This document shows, piece by piece, positions 1-11,700 of a stretch of DNA of 64,000 nt; the stretch's first letter is position 1; the number at the start of each line of letters is the position of its first letter. This DNA is from Macrostomum hystrix (taxonomy: Eukaryota; Platyhelminthes; Macrostomidae): assembly GCA_950097015.1 (NCBI GenBank), contig CATNEN010000031.1, positions 3,040,001 through 3,104,000 on the forward strand. The letters are read 5' to 3'. The notes under the pieces are model-generated. The model ran no database searches. It was not told the DNA's origin and was given only the letters and a program-made list of their open reading frames with translations. The position numbers and the translations under genes are program-made.

Positions 1-1
1 G

Positions 2-223
2 GCGCCCGGTCAGCAGCCGCATCAGCAGCTGGCCTCGCCTGCTGCTGGCGGCGCTTCGCCAGCCGGCGCCGCCGGAAATTCAGCGCCAGCCAAGATGCAG
101 CATCAGCAGCAGAAGTCGCTGGACTCGCCAGCGGACGCTGCTGGGGCCGCCCCTGGCGACGAGGACTCCCCTGGTGATGTCCCGGTTAAGCGTGTGGCGC
201 CGGCAACGCCCGCCCAATCCTAG
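2..223 (+). CDS. 3' terminal exon of an unidentified gene
   Basis: The frame starting at base 2 is open for 73 codons and ends in TAG at 221-223. It enters from outside the window, so the start and upstream exons are not visible. The peptide is low complexity, rich in Ala, Gly, Pro, Gln and Ser, with Q/H clusters and a charged stretch GDEDSPGD, and it ends VAPATPAQS. The segment is GC-rich and changes to AT-rich sequence right after the stop, as expected at a coding/3'UTR border. Another frame stops near 176. No domain is recognisable; it looks like the disordered tail of a larger nuclear or regulatory protein, but that is only an impression. Confidence 0.6.
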   Translation, partial: APGQQPHQQLASPAAGGASPAGAAGNSAPAKMQHQQQKSLDSPADAAGAAPGDEDSPGDVPVKRVAPATPAQS

Positions 224-1404
224 GCTGTGTGACCTGGCCAACTAATCATCAGCTGGCCGGCTGGTATCGTCTACATCCTGATTGTTGAATTTCTTGGCAA
301 CCCAGCCGTGTCATTCCTGCCTTTCGCTGTTCATCTACCCATTTGTACTACCTATATTTGGTTCCAAAATGAATTTCGGAGAGTCGCTAGTACATTCTTC
401 TTGAGCAATTCTTATGTTATTATACACACGCCTATAGTAACTCAAGCCTTTCCGTGTCTGCACTCATGTGTGTGCACTTAGCCAAGTGCGAGGTGAGGGT
501 GGGTCCCTGTGGGAATTGGCGCGATTATTCTTATATACGAGGTAGTTTATTGTCTCATCTATCCTGACCGGTTATTTATGTTTCTATTATATTTCTACAG
601 AGAATCAGTGTCTGCGTTTGTTTTGGCGCTTTGGGTCGAAAAAAGCTACGCTTTTAAGAAGCACTTCAAACCTAAACAACAGTACTATGGCTTTCTATCG
701 TGTACAGAAAATTGCTCCTTGACTCCAATAACCCAAAGCTCAATGTACGAGCTTCAATATAAATATTCTACAGAGTGCACAACAGCCTTGAAAGTAATTT
801 TCGTATTGTGGCTCATTATTCAAATAATCGATTATCTTATGGCTTGCCTGAAAATTCATTCGATTACTTTTATTATATTTATTTATATTTTTAATAAAAT
901 ATAGGTCTCAACAAAAAATTCGACATTCAATTAGATCTAATTCTATGATAAACAACAGTCGGTCACAATGTCTGTTTTTGGGAAACTCTTTAGATGAATT
1001 CTGTTTTAATTTTAACTATCAACTTAGTTCATGTCATTTCTCCCTTGGTGTGTTGTACGTGATATATTATTTTGAAATCCATTCTAAGATGAATATTGCA
1101 ATTGCAACTGACTGTTAGCGCTTAAAACCTGCTGAATGACAAATTGGCTTTAAACCATGTAACTAAACAGTTGTATTAGTAATCTGCACACATTATTTAT
1201 GCAAACACGCACACAATGCGCCAGAAGGGACTCGCAAGTTAGCTATCGTTGAATATATAATAAACTTTTTTCTCTCTACTGAAAGCGGCCATTTTTTACA
1301 ATTTCAAATGGCAATTTTGTTCAAATCATTTTTCACCAATAAACAATTCAACTTTTCTGCTCTTTGTTCTTTTGTGCAATCTGATATTCTGAGAGGTTTG
1401 CCCT
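224..1404 (+). other. probable 3'UTR and AT-rich downstream DNA
   Basis: AT-rich sequence follows the stop at 221-223. AATAAA hexamers occur at 893-898 and 1259-1264, either of which could end the upstream transcript. A 131-codon open frame lies at 509-904, but its composition is like untranslated DNA and it matches nothing I know. No other gene is visible. Confidence 0.4.
893..898 (+). terminator. candidate polyadenylation signal AATAAA
   Basis: Canonical hexamer 670 bases after the stop codon at 221-223, in AT-rich sequence. It is the first good candidate for the upstream gene; a second lies at 1259-1264. Confidence 0.35.
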
Positions 1405-2058
1405 GCAGGTTTTTGGGGTGGACCGTCCCATTGATCTAGGAGGTTAGTGGGCTGTCCCATTGATGTAGGTTAGTGAGCTCTCCCATTGATGTAGGAGGTT
1501 AGTGGGCTGTCCCATTGATCTGGGAGGTTAGTGGGCTGTCCCATTGATCTGGGAGGTTAGTGGGCTGTCCCATTGATGTAGTAGGTTAGTGGGCTGTCCC
1601 ATTGATGTAGTAGGTTAGTGGGCTGTCCCATTGATGTAGTAGGTTAGTGGGCTGTCCCATTGATATATGAGGTTAGTGGGCTGTCCCATTGATCTGGGAG
1701 GTTAGTGGGCTGTCCCATTGATATAGGAGGTTAGTGGGCTGTCCCATTGATCTGGGAGGTTAGTGGGCTGTCCCATTGATATATGAGGTTAGTGGGCTGT
1801 CCCATTGATCTGGGAGGTTAGTGGGCTGTCCCATTGATCTGGGAGGTTAGTGGGCTGTCCCATTGATGTGTGAGGTTAGTGGGCTGTCCCATTGGTCTGG
1901 GAGGTTAGTGGGCTGTCCCATTGATGTGTGAGGTTAGTGGGCTGTCCCATTGATGTGTGAGGTTAGTGGGCTGTCCCATTGATATATGAGGTTAGTGGGC
2001 TGTCCCATCTGGGAGGTTAGTGGGCTGTCCCATTGATGTGTGAGGTTAGTGGGCTGTG
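1405..2058 (+). repeat. minisatellite, 29-bp unit, about 22 copies
   Basis: The unit contains the invariant core GTTAGTGGGCTGTCCCATTG followed by a variable stretch (ATCTGGGAG, ATGTAGTAG, ATATATGAG or ATGTGTGAG). The variants are interspersed, which fits expansion by unequal exchange or slippage. The array ends abruptly at about 2058. Confidence 0.9.
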
Positions 2059-2850
2059 AGCATTTCTATTTATTGTTCCGTGTGTTGCTTCTAACTTGAG
2101 AACGATATAAAATCTTGTAAAAGACAGGACATACTCGTATTTCTTTATTTCAGCACTGAGCTTAAATTATGCAATAGTTTATTAGTACACAGCAGAGCTA
2201 GGGTGTGCGCTGTTAGTCAGCAAATCAAAATCGAGTCAAAAGGTGCTCGGGGGATTGAAAAGTGAACTGAGGAAATCCAGTCTAGACACAGGGCTCCAAC
2301 AAAAATGGATTGGACAGCAGTTAATAAATTGTTCTGATCTATCAGAAATCCAAGCTTGACATTTAGATGAGGACAGCATAATTCAAAATGCTAGATTGAG
2401 ATGTCCTTGGTTAAGCTTTACAACTAATTACGATAAAAGAAATCAAGCAGGCTCTTTACTTAGAGTAGTAAGAATAGTGAATGTGCGGTATTAATAGAGG
2501 AATCAAGAAAGCATGCTTGAATTGTTGTGTTGTTTCAGATTTCCGCAGCTGGCGGGCAAGTATGAGTTCAATTCTCGTCATTACAAGTACAATCAAGTAC
2601 CATTGTTCAATGTGCAATATTATATTCGATACTGAATGGACTCCAGGGACTTGGGCATGCACAATAAAAACTAATTAAAATAAAATCGCTCATTAGTTAC
2701 ACATTGTGCATGCACTGATGATGCTACTGTAAGTAGAAAGAAATACACGAATACTAAAATATTAAATTAACATATTGCCAGTACAAACGAGAATCAAATT
2801 GAAGATTTCAGTGAGACAAAACAGTTTTTGTAAATTGAAAATTGTTTCAT
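2059..2850. other. AT-rich spacer downstream of GAPVD1-like gene
   Basis: Presumed 3' flank of the minus-strand GAPVD1-like gene, whose stop is at 2851-2853. TTTATT (AATAAA on the minus strand) occurs around 2068 and 2175. No supported gene is present; short open frames at 2456-2678 overlap on both strands and look random. Confidence 0.4.
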
Positions 2851-5800
2851 TCAACTGGCGGGTCGGCTCTGCTCGCAAGTGGCCAGCATGTTCTTAATAA
2901 ACTGAATGGCGCTATCGAACTGAGTCCAGAAGTAGCACTCTGCGCCCATGCGCATTGCTAGCCTTTCACCATAGACATCCCGGACATACTCGAGCTGGCT
3001 TAGCAGGGCCGGCGGGTTGGCTTTGATTACAACGAACACGAACGCCGGCAGTAGGTCGTCGGCGCTTAGCGGCCTCTCGCAGGACAGGTACAGCAGCCGG
3101 CTGAGCAGGTCGTAGGCGCGCCGGACGCAGGCGACCTTGTCGCGGGCCAGCTTGAAAACTGGCAGAAGGCGGAGTTGCTCCTGGGCCGGCAGCCAGGGAC
3201 AGCCGGAGTGGAAGGCGCGTGGAATGCGCAACAGGCGGTGGCTAGGCGACAGGCCGCGGCCAAGCTCGTCCAGGGCTCGCTGCGAGAGCGAAGGTGGGAG
3301 CAACAGCGTACTGAAGGTGGACTATGACTGTACTGAAGGTGGACTGTTACTGTACTGAAGGTGGACTATGACTGTACTGAAGGTGAACTATGACTGTACT
3401 GAAGGTGGACTGTGACTGTACTGAAGGTGGACTATAACTGTACTGAAGGTGGACTATAACTGTACTGAAGGTTGACTATAACTGTACTGAAGGTGGACTA
3501 TAACTGTACTGAAGGTGGACTATGACTGTACTGAAGGTGGACTATAACTGTACTGAAGGTGAACTATGACTGTACTGAAGGTGAACTGTGACTGTACTGA
3601 AGGTGAACTGTGACTGTACTGAAGGTGGACTGTGACTGTACTGAAGGTGGACTATAACTGTACTGAAGGTGGACTATAACTGTACTGAAGGTGGACTATG
3701 ACTGTACTGAAGGTGGACTATGACTGTACTGAAGGTGGACTGTGACTGTACAGATGGTGGACTGTGACAGAGTACTGAAGGTGGACTGTGGCTGTACAGA
3801 TGGTGGACTGTGACAGAGTACTTAAGACGGAGCGTGAAGACTGGATTGTGACAGTGTAATGAAGGCGAGTGTGACATTAAAGGTCGGAGTGACAAAAGTT
3901 CGAGGAACGAGTTCGAGGGACGAGTGGGTTGGGACAGTTAGCAAACATAAATAAATTGAATAATAATAGCAGTGAAGCAGCAGCAGCAGCAACGCACGCG
4001 GAACACTTCGTCACGCTCCTGCATGACTAGCATGTCGTTGGAGCCGCTCAGGTAGGCGTAGACCTCTGGATAGCTGACCAGCCAGCGCTCGATGTAGTCG
4101 CATGACTGCTGCACCAGATCGCCAGCCGGCGAGTCCTCAGACGGGGACGAGTCTGGCTGATCGGCCAGGCCAGCTGACCGGGTCCAGTTCAGCCTGGCGC
4201 ACAGGTGGGCCACCAGTTTCTGAGTCTCTTCGCACTTCTCATCGGCCGAATTGCAGCGGCGCAGTGTGGCCTGGAGGGCGCGCACTTCGTGCTCGTCCCA
4301 GCGTTTTAGGAAAGCGCGCAGCTCGCACAGCAGCAGCTGTTGAAAGGCCAGCCGGCGCGAGTGGCGAAGACGGCGAAGCGCGTGCTCGGCCCGGTCCCGC
4401 CTGGCCGCCAGGGCGTGTCGGGTGTTCACCAGGTAGGCGGCGTAGACGGCCCGCTGCTTCAAGTCGCGACGCATCGCCAAAAGGAGCCGCTTTAGGGCGT
4501 GTGAATCGAATGGAGCCAGCAGGGCCAAAAGGTCGGCCAGGGCGGCGGCCAATTGGTCCAGGCCAAGCTCGGCTGCCTCGGCCAGCTGGCGCCTCAGCAA
4601 GTCGCCGACTCCGCCGCTGGCATTCGTTGAAGCCTCGCCGATCGGAGGCAGAAGGCGAAACTCTGGACTAGTCAGGGCGGAGCGGAGACGACGCTTGGCT
4701 TCGGCGAATGCCGGACTGTCCTCCGGGTTGTTCGGGTCGTAGAATGGCGGCGCGGCCTCTTCAGCATCGTTACCATCGACGACATCGTCGCCGCTGGCGT
4801 CGTTTGCGGCCGCCGCGACAGCATTAGCAGACGCCGATGAGGACGCCGCAGTGACCGACAAACCGGACGGCCCGGCGGGCGGCTTCCTGGCGGTCTTATA
4901 TTTGGTGAACACCAGATCCGCAGCCGACAGTTGCCCAGTGGACGACGAGGTTGTCGGTTCCGATTCGGCAGCGGTGCTGGCGCCACCACCAACGATGCTG
5001 CCAGACTTGGCCGCGGCATTCAGAAGTGTTTTCTTGGCCAGCGGCTTCTTCAACTTGCCCGCCGGTCCGGCTGGCCGAGAAAGTCGGCCGGCGCCGCTGC
5101 CGCCGCCAACGGCGCCTCCAGCAGCGCCGCCTCCGGGCTCGCTGCCGGTGTCGCTGACGCCGAGTGCCACAGAAGCTTCGGCGTGGTCGTCCTGCGATCG
5201 ACGACGAATGGCGGCGGAGGTAGCGGCGGCTGCAGTGGTCACTCCTGCGCCCTTGGCAGCCGACACGCTGCTGCTGCAGTTGCTTTCAGTCTCATCGAAA
5301 TCTTCGTTAAGCCGCTCAGAGTTTTTATCGTCGGCCTCGCTGGCCGGGACTTCTATCGAGAACTTGTCATCATTGTCTAGCATGAGATCCCGCGCGTTGG
5401 CCTCCCGGTCACCTTCGCTGTCAATGACGGATGTTGACCACAGATCGTCGGGTCTTTCAACTGGCGACAAATCGCGCTGCGGGGGCGGAATGTCAAACTT
5501 ATTAAACCGCTCCGTGACGTCCTTGCCGCTGCTGCCGTCTGGCAAAGCGTCCAGCGGACTATCCCGACCGCTGATGCTAGGAGTGCCGCGGCCGCTCACA
5601 TTGGCGGAGACCAGGCTCTCGTCTTCTTCGTCCATCTCAACTGACGGCGCGCTGTGCGTGGAAGCTACTTCCGAGATAGCGGTCTCACTAACAATCTCTA
5701 AGCAGTCGCCGCCACTGCCGCCGCCTCCTCCGCCTCCGCCGTGCTGACTGCCAGACGCTGAGCCAGCTTCCGAGTCAACCCCGGCGCCACTGAGCGAGAA

Positions 5801-8800
5801 TCGCGTTTTCTTCTCGCTCCCTCCGCCACCGCCGCTGCTTTTATAGGATTCTTCCGGCGCAAATATTGACACCCTGGCGCGTTTGCTGGCCTTCTCTAGT
5901 ACTCGATCCTCGGGCAGGAGACCGGGACAGTCGGCCGGCGGGTCCAGCTGCAGGATCAGGACGTCGCGGGACTGGCGAATCTGTACGGGGAGCAAATGGA
6001 GTGAAACTTTTAAACAGTAATTCCAGACCTTTAGCGTCTTTCTCTGGCGTCTTCTTCTAAAAGAAAATACCAACCATTTCTTGTCCGGAGTCCAACGCGT
6101 TTAGCGACTCAGTTGACCCCGTTAGCGGCGAATGGCTGCCTCCTCCGCCAACGCCTCCGCTGCCGCTTAAATTGCCGAGTATTGAAACCACCTGACGGCG
6201 ACGATGTATCGAGGGCGAGGAGCTGGCAGCGGGCGACTGATGATGATGCGCCGACGAAGACGACGAGGACGAGGCATTCAAGCCGATGCCGTGATGAGCT
6301 GGCGACGCCGCGGCTGACAGAGTGCCAGACGCAGCCATCGAACTGCTGCTAGCTGGCAATGACCGGCCAGGCACGGTCTCGGGCAGGTCGGCCAGGCAGG
6401 CTTCCAGTCGACGCCGCTGGGACGCGGCTGCGGTTGTGGCCGCCTCGTCCTGGCCAGCCGAACTGCTGGAGGCCGACGCCGAGGACGCTACGCGGCAGGC
6501 GCGAACTATCAGGTCGAGGTCGTCCGGAGTGACAGCCAAACTGCTCAACTGCAGCTGCTGATGCTGCTGCTGCTGCTGCAGGCCGGCCACTGGGCCGCTT
6601 AGTCCGGTGCCGATGCGCAGCAGGCTGTCCAGCCAGCCGGTGAGGCAGTCCGGCTCGAACTGGCCGAAGATCTCCGGACTATAGACACGAGAGTCTAAAG
6701 TGCCGCCCTGGCAGAGCGCCTCCAACACCTGGCCCATCTGCATGAGGTTGTTCCTCTGGATATAGTTGATAGCCACACTGCCAACAATGCCGCTGTGCTC
6801 GGGATCCAGCAGGGCCGGTATCAGGTAGTGCTGAAACACCAGATGGCCGCACAGCGAGCGAGCCGCCACCGGCGACATTCTGGCGCCTGGCCGACCGCCG
6901 GCCTGACGATGCAGGCCGCTCAGTAGCCAGAGGAATGGGCGCGGAAAGACGTGCGTGTTGTCGCGCAGCTCGTCAATGAATAGGCGGGCCAGGCGGGCCA
7001 CTCTGAACCAATTCGGTTGGGAATATTGTTTACCAATTATTAATTATCCCAATTCTACAAAATTGGCAATTCCCAATTGCCGATATTCAACTATAGAAAT
7101 AATAACAATGGGAGAGCAACTCATCTGCCTGTAATTTTTTTGCCTTCTTAAACTTTCTTAAACCAAGGACTAAGGTCCTTTTAGTAGCACAAGGACGGGA
7201 AGCTGCGTTTCTAAGAAATAGCTTAGGAGGCTGGTTTTGCCGAAAAAACACTAAGAAGATAGGAAATGTCTACTTTTCACACTGAAAAACGATGGCTTTT
7301 TTAGCTACCAAGTTTTCACAAACAATGCTTGATCCAATTCCAGCAAAAACAAATACTAGATCTTAACAGAAAAAAAGAAAATTTCCTATCTCCAAAAAGC
7401 ATGTTTCGAAGAAACCTTCGAATACTTCTAACCCAAACTTTCGCTCGATACTTCCACTCATAAAAAATGACAAAATCACCTGTCCGCCATCTGTTTGCGG
7501 TAGTCTCGCACGCAGGCCTCGAACTGTTCGCTGCCCTCCTTGCCGAACATGTGCTCGCGTCGATCGCGACAGAACCGATCCTGCATGTTAACAGACGGAA
7601 ATTAAATGACTGTTGATTGACAGCTGTTTGGATAATTACCGATTGAGCTAAACTATAACAATTAAATAATGCAGTGGAGTGCCACGATAGGCAGTGGAGT
7701 GCCGAGGAAGGAAATGGAGTGACAAGAAAGGCAGTGGAGTGCCGAGGAAGGAAATGGAGTGACAAGAAAGGCAGTGGAGTGCCGAGGAAGGAAATGGAGT
7801 GACAAGAAAGGGAATGGAGTGCGAAGAAAGGGAATGGAGTGCCAAGAAAGGCAGCGGAATGCGAAGAATGGCAGCGGAGTGCCAAGAAAGGCATTGCAAA
7901 GTGGACTTATTAATAGGAAACCGCAACATATAGATAAAAAGGGGACGTAACGTTGCAAAGACAGCGGGTTGCTAAGGGGTCCGTAGAGCTGTAATTATTG
8001 CAGAACTGTGAGTAAGGCATCGCAGCCGCACACCTGCACAGCCTTGTTAAGATCCAGGTCCAAGAAGACGTCGTTAAACTCTGCCAGCAGGGTGTGAATC
8101 GGTCGGCGCAGGGTCTGCACCAGGAACCCGCCGGCTCCGGCGTCCAGGCTCAGCCGGAGCAGCCGGACGAAGGCGGCTGTGCCGCGCGACAGCAGCTTCA
8201 CCGGATTGTCCAACGGAAGCACCTGCGGTAGGGAAGGAGGCGAGATTAAATGCTTCACTTCTCAAAAGCTGACGTCTCACACATTTTACACTTCAAGGGG
8301 GTTTAGTGGCAGAGCGGTCTAACGCGTTTCCCTCTCGCACCAAGGTCCCTAAGCTCGATTCCGCTGCGAGGCCGCATTCATTCGGGGCGCAGCCGCGCAA
8401 TTGACAGCCTTGAAGGCCAACCTCCAAGGCACAGTGAGAGTGTATACTGCCTGACGATGAGAAAGTCTGGGCAGATGTACACACCTGTGTGAGCGTATGC
8501 CTGCGTACAGTAGTCAGCGAGTGTCACCAAATGATGTGCCATTGTCCACAGCCCTCCGGTAAATAAAATGTTAAAATATTTTTAACTTCACACCTTTTTA
8601 AGAAGGGCTTAAACCTCGCACCTTCTAATTTCAGACATCTAAAAGTACATATTAATCTTCACAACTTTACTTCCCACCTATTATACTTCATTCAATGACA
8701 TCGTCTTTAAGCCTCATCAAAGATGTAAACCTGTAGAAAGTTCACATTACAGACCTGAATCTCCATGAGGCGCATCAGGGTCTGATAGCAGGCCTCCTCA

Positions 8801-9297
8801 GAAGCTTCCGTTAGACAATGGCCAAACAGGCAGGCATACAGGCACTGCAGCAGTCGGGGCAGGCAGCCCACAGCCGCAGAGTCCGGGTCCGTGTCGGCCA
8901 GCGGTCGGCGTTCAACAGTGAGCAGAACGTGAGCCAGCAGGTCCGGGCTAGTCCGCAGCAGGCGCAGCAGGTCAGCATACTTGTGCTCGTGGCAGGTCAG
9001 CAGCGAGTAGCCGTCCCGAAAGCGGAGATCCGAGTCCAGAGCGGCGGCAAAGCGGGACAGATCAACGCAGCCGTTCGACGAGGCGGCGGCTGCGGCCTCC
9101 CTACTGAGCAGGCGCTGCTGAAGGTGCAGGCGAAAACTTTCGTGCAGAATTCGACGGGAAGCGTCGCTAAGCTGGTCAAACAGCTGCCGGATGAGGTCCT
9201 TCTCGCAGCCGACAAACAGGCGCTCCTGCCGCAGCTGCTGGTGCAGGCTGGCCAGCTCGTCAGCTAGGCCCGACGGCGGTTGCTGCGATTCCAGAGG
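2851..9297 (-). CDS. GAPVD1: GAPVD1 / Gapex-5 / RME-6 homologue (RasGAP-like plus VPS9 Rab5 exchange factor)
   Basis: Six coding exons on the minus strand: 9297-8755, 8222-8034, 7580-7480, 7002-6075, 5980-3998 and 3279-2851. Junction phases are 0,0,2,0,0 with GT-AG ends, giving about 1390 residues (human protein about 1480). Exons 1-4 match the RasGAP-related N-terminus: LRQERLF near the start, DNPVKLLSRGTAAF in exon 2, MFGKEGSEQF in exon 3, and a RasGAP core in exon 4 with the FLR-ICPA-like motif changed to YLIPALLDPE, then NLMQMG. Exon 5 carries a long disordered acidic/Ser-rich linker and the helical region beginning PPFYDPNNPE. Exon 6 is the VPS9 domain (LSADDLLPAFVFVVIKANPP, then FWTQFDSAIQFIKNM). 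Family role: activates Rab5/Rab31 on early endosomes and clathrin-coated vesicles. The start codon is uncertain: the frame stays open through an upstream minisatellite to ATG 9618, or a small 5' exon lies further out. Confidence 0.9.
3305..3830. repeat. intronic minisatellite, 22-bp unit, more than 20 copies (GAPVD1 intron 5)
   Basis: Unit built on TGTACTGAAGGTGGACTATG with substitutions at the AC/TA positions; the last copies are diverged. It fills most of the intron between exon 5 (ends 3998) and exon 6 (starts 3279), stopping about 25 bases short of the acceptor. On the coding strand each unit contains CCACCTTCAG, which resembles a weak 3' splice site. Confidence 0.9.
7130..7460. repeat. 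possible dispersed repeat, partner near 47220
   Basis: Within GAPVD1 intron 3. The stretch around 7153-7225 (ACCAAGGAC..., AAGGACGGGAA, then GTTTCT and AAGAAA) resembles 47219-47272 in the GPCR intron, with small indels. Both continue into CTACTTTT and TTTTCAC stretches. This suggests two decayed copies of one interspersed element; I cannot define its ends. Confidence 0.3.
7665..7885. repeat. intronic minisatellite, 20-bp unit in 40-bp pairs (GAPVD1 intron 2)
   Basis: Units alternate between GCAGTGGAGTGCCGAGGAAG and GAAATGGAGTGACAAGAAAG, about 11 copies. They lie between exon 3 (starts 7580) and exon 2 (ends 8034). The array is open in several frames but has no independent coding support. 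Confidence 0.85.
8297..8570 (+). mobile_element. tRNA-Leu-derived SINE, copy 1 (GAPVD1 intron 1)
   Basis: Starts GGGGGTTTAGTGGCAGAGCGG. The A-box-like TAGTGGCAGAGCGGTCTAA lies at 8304-8322 and the B-box-like GCTCGATTCC at about 8353. The head matches tRNA-Leu (GTGGC.GAGCGGTCTAA.GCG). The body has the shared segments CAATTGACAGCCTTGAAGGCC and CACACCTGTGTGAGCGTATG, and the 3' part ends CACAGCCCTCCGG. Inserted antisense to the host gene. Confidence 0.8.
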
Positions 9298-9714
9298 CTG
9301 CAGTGAGCGGGGTGGAGGCTGGAGTGAGCGGGGTGGAGGCTGGAGTGAGCAGGGTGGAGGCTGGAGTGAGCTGGGTGGAGGCTGGAGTGAGCAGGGTGGA
9401 GGCTGGAGTGAGCGGGGTGGAGGCTGGAGTGAGCAGGGTGGAGGCTGGAGTGAGCTGGGTGGAGGCTGGAGTGAGCAGGGTGGAGGCTGGAGTGAGCGGG
9501 GTGGAGGCTGGAGTGAGCAGGGTGGAGGCTGGAGTGAGCTGGGTGGAGGCTGGAGTGAGCAGGGTGGAGGCTGGAGTGAGCGGGCTGGAGGCTGGAGTGA
9601 GCGGGCTGGAGGCTGCATTGAGCGGGGTGGAGGCTGGAGTGAGCGGGCTGGAGGCTGGAGTGAGCGGGCTGGAGGCTGCAGTGAGCGGGCTGGAGGCTGC
9701 AGGTGCTCCCGCTC
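9296..9714. repeat. minisatellite, 21-bp unit, about 20 copies, at the 5' edge of GAPVD1 exon 1
   Basis: Plus-strand unit GGTGGAGGCTGGAGTGAGC plus two variable bases. On the minus strand each unit ends in a pyrimidine-rich CTCACTCCAG followed by CCTCCACCC, so every copy resembles a 3' splice acceptor. The last one (CTCACTGCAG, AG at 9299-9298) directly precedes recognisable GAPVD1 coding sequence. The 21-bp unit keeps the host frame, so all three minus frames are open through it. Confidence 0.9.
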
Positions 9715-9719
9715 TGACG

Positions 9720-10340
9720 TCTAACTGTCTCACACCCAGCACATATCCCATGGTCAGACAAGATCCCACACCCTGCACGGATCCCATTATCAAACCTTTC
9801 TCATACCCTGCAGATCCTAAATAATTAGATAAAAAATAGACATAAAAACAGAAGACAAATAACTCAGACAATAAGTGCAGGCAGTAGTGGAATATAAAAT
9901 TTATATTCTAAATAAGGCAGAAAAGTCAGGCATTATAAAACTTGCAGCCAGATCTTTTTAGGCTTAAGCGATATAGTACAGAAACTAGCTGAGGGTGCTC
10001 TGAGTATACTCAACTTTGTATATATCTCCTATAAAAATTAAATCAGAAGATTTTACTGAATAGCAGGAAAACAAGCAAACAAAAGTAGGCTGCTAGAATA
10101 TAATATTTATAATATTATAAACATGAACCACTTACTAGCAGTATAATACTACAGTACTAGGGTTAGGTTTAACCTATTCCCTAACATAGTTATAATGTTA
10201 CTTGTAAGTACTCCTTAATTTATTTTTCGGTTTTGTATAAAAAGAAGGTACTAGTTATTAGTAATATTAAAACGATATTCGCATTATATTACTGTTTAGT
10301 AGCGCTTGCTTTTATGTTAAAATGGTCAGTTTTTTTATGG
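9720..10340. other. AT-rich intergenic DNA, no gene seen
   Basis: Upstream flank of the GAPVD1-like gene. It could hold its promoter and a short 5' exon, but I see no start codon that joins exon 1 in a supported way. Confidence 0.3.
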
Positions 10341-10344
10341 GACA

Positions 10345-11320
10345 GGGTTGGAGAGTGGGTCAGTCAGAGTTCCTGGAAACAGAGTGGGTCAGAGTTTTTT
10401 CCTGGAAACAGAGTTAGTCATTCAGAGTCCCTGGAAACAGAGTGGGTCAGAGTTATTTCCTGGAAACAGAGTGGGTCATTCAGAGTTCCTGGAAACAGAG
10501 TGGGTCATTCAGAGTTCCTGGAAACAGAGTAGGTCGGTCAGAGTTCCTGGAAACAGAGTGGGTCAGTCAGAGTTCCTGGAAACAGAGTGGGTCAGTCAGA
10601 GTTCCTGGAAACAGAGTGGGTCAGTCAGAGTTCCTGGAAACAGAGTGGGTCATTCAGAGTTCCTGGAAACAGAGTGGGTCATTCATGAGTTCCTGGAAAC
10701 AGAGTGGGTCAGTCAGAGTTCCTGGAAACAGAGTGGGTCATTCAGAGTTCATGGAAACAGAGTGGGTCATTCATGAGTTCCTGGAAACAGAGTGGGTCAG
10801 TCAGAGTTCCTGGAAACAGAGTGGGTCAGTCAGAGTTCCTGGAAACAGAGTGGGTCAGTCAGAGTTCATGGAAACAGAGTGGGTCAGTCAGAGTTCATGG
10901 AAACAGAGTGGGTCAGTCAGAGTTCCTGGAAACAGAGTGGGTCAGTCAGAGTTCCTGGAAACAGAGTGGGTCAGTCAGAGTTCCTGGAAACAGAGTGGGT
11001 CAGTCAGAGTTCCTGGAAACAGAGTGGGTCAGTCAGAGTTCCTGGAAACAGAGTGGGTCAGTGAGAGTTCCTGGAAACAGAGTGGGTCAGTCAGAGTTCC
11101 TGGAAACAGAGTGGGTCAGTCAGAGTTCCTGGAAACAAAGTGGGTCAGTCAGAGTTCCTGGAAACAGAGTGGGTCAGTCAGAGTTCCTGGAAACAAAGTG
11201 GGTCAGTCAGAGTTCCTGGAAACAGAGTGGGTCAGTCAGAGTTCCTGGAAACAAAGTGGGTCAGTCAGAGTTCCTGGAAACAGAGTGGGTCAGTCAGAGT
11301 TCCTGGAAACAGAGCCGCAT
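10345..11320. repeat. minisatellite, 29-bp unit, about 33 copies
   Basis: Unit built on GTGGGTCAGTCAGAGTTCC and TGGAAACAGA. Variants include CATTCAGAG, ATGGAAAC and AAACAAAG. Because 29 is not a multiple of 3 and no frame has a stop, long open frames of up to 311 codons arise, encoding a 29-residue periodic peptide; I treat these as by-products. Confidence 0.95.
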
Positions 11321-11700
11321 AGGATATCTCAAAAGTTAAATTGGCGAGAACTTCGACAAATATTTTTGCCGACCTGAGGAACTGGACTTTAGAGTGCTTG
11401 ATTGAGATGACAATTATCCCCCAATCCCATATTCTTTATCTTCCAGTTCAACAAATTGTGTGTTAGAGAACAAAAAAGTAAAAAAATCGGATTCAATGGA
11501 TAGTACAGTCCATATTGATAAATGAGTCAGATAATCAAACAGAAAGACAAGCGCCAGACATTTCCATATACTCATCTTGTCCACATTGTAAATTTGCGAA
11601 TATATGCAGAGTCAGCAGAGAGAGAGAGCAGGGAAGACGGTAGGCCTGGGATCCAGAATATTTCTAGTATCGGGCTAAGCTAAGCCAATGGATTATAGAT

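Noticed and set aside
509-904. 131-codon plus-strand frame after the first gene
   Set aside because: AT-rich, located in a probable 3'UTR, ends over a polyadenylation signal and resembles no protein.
4851-5747. 298-codon plus-strand frame
   Set aside because: Antisense shadow of the GC-rich, low-complexity GAPVD1 exon 5, which has clear family matches on the minus strand. The same applies to 4102-4671.
10345-11377. Open frames up to 311 codons across the 29-bp array
   Set aside because: The unit has no stop in any frame, so all frames are open; no start context, no unique sequence and no domain. The frame length follows from repetition alone.
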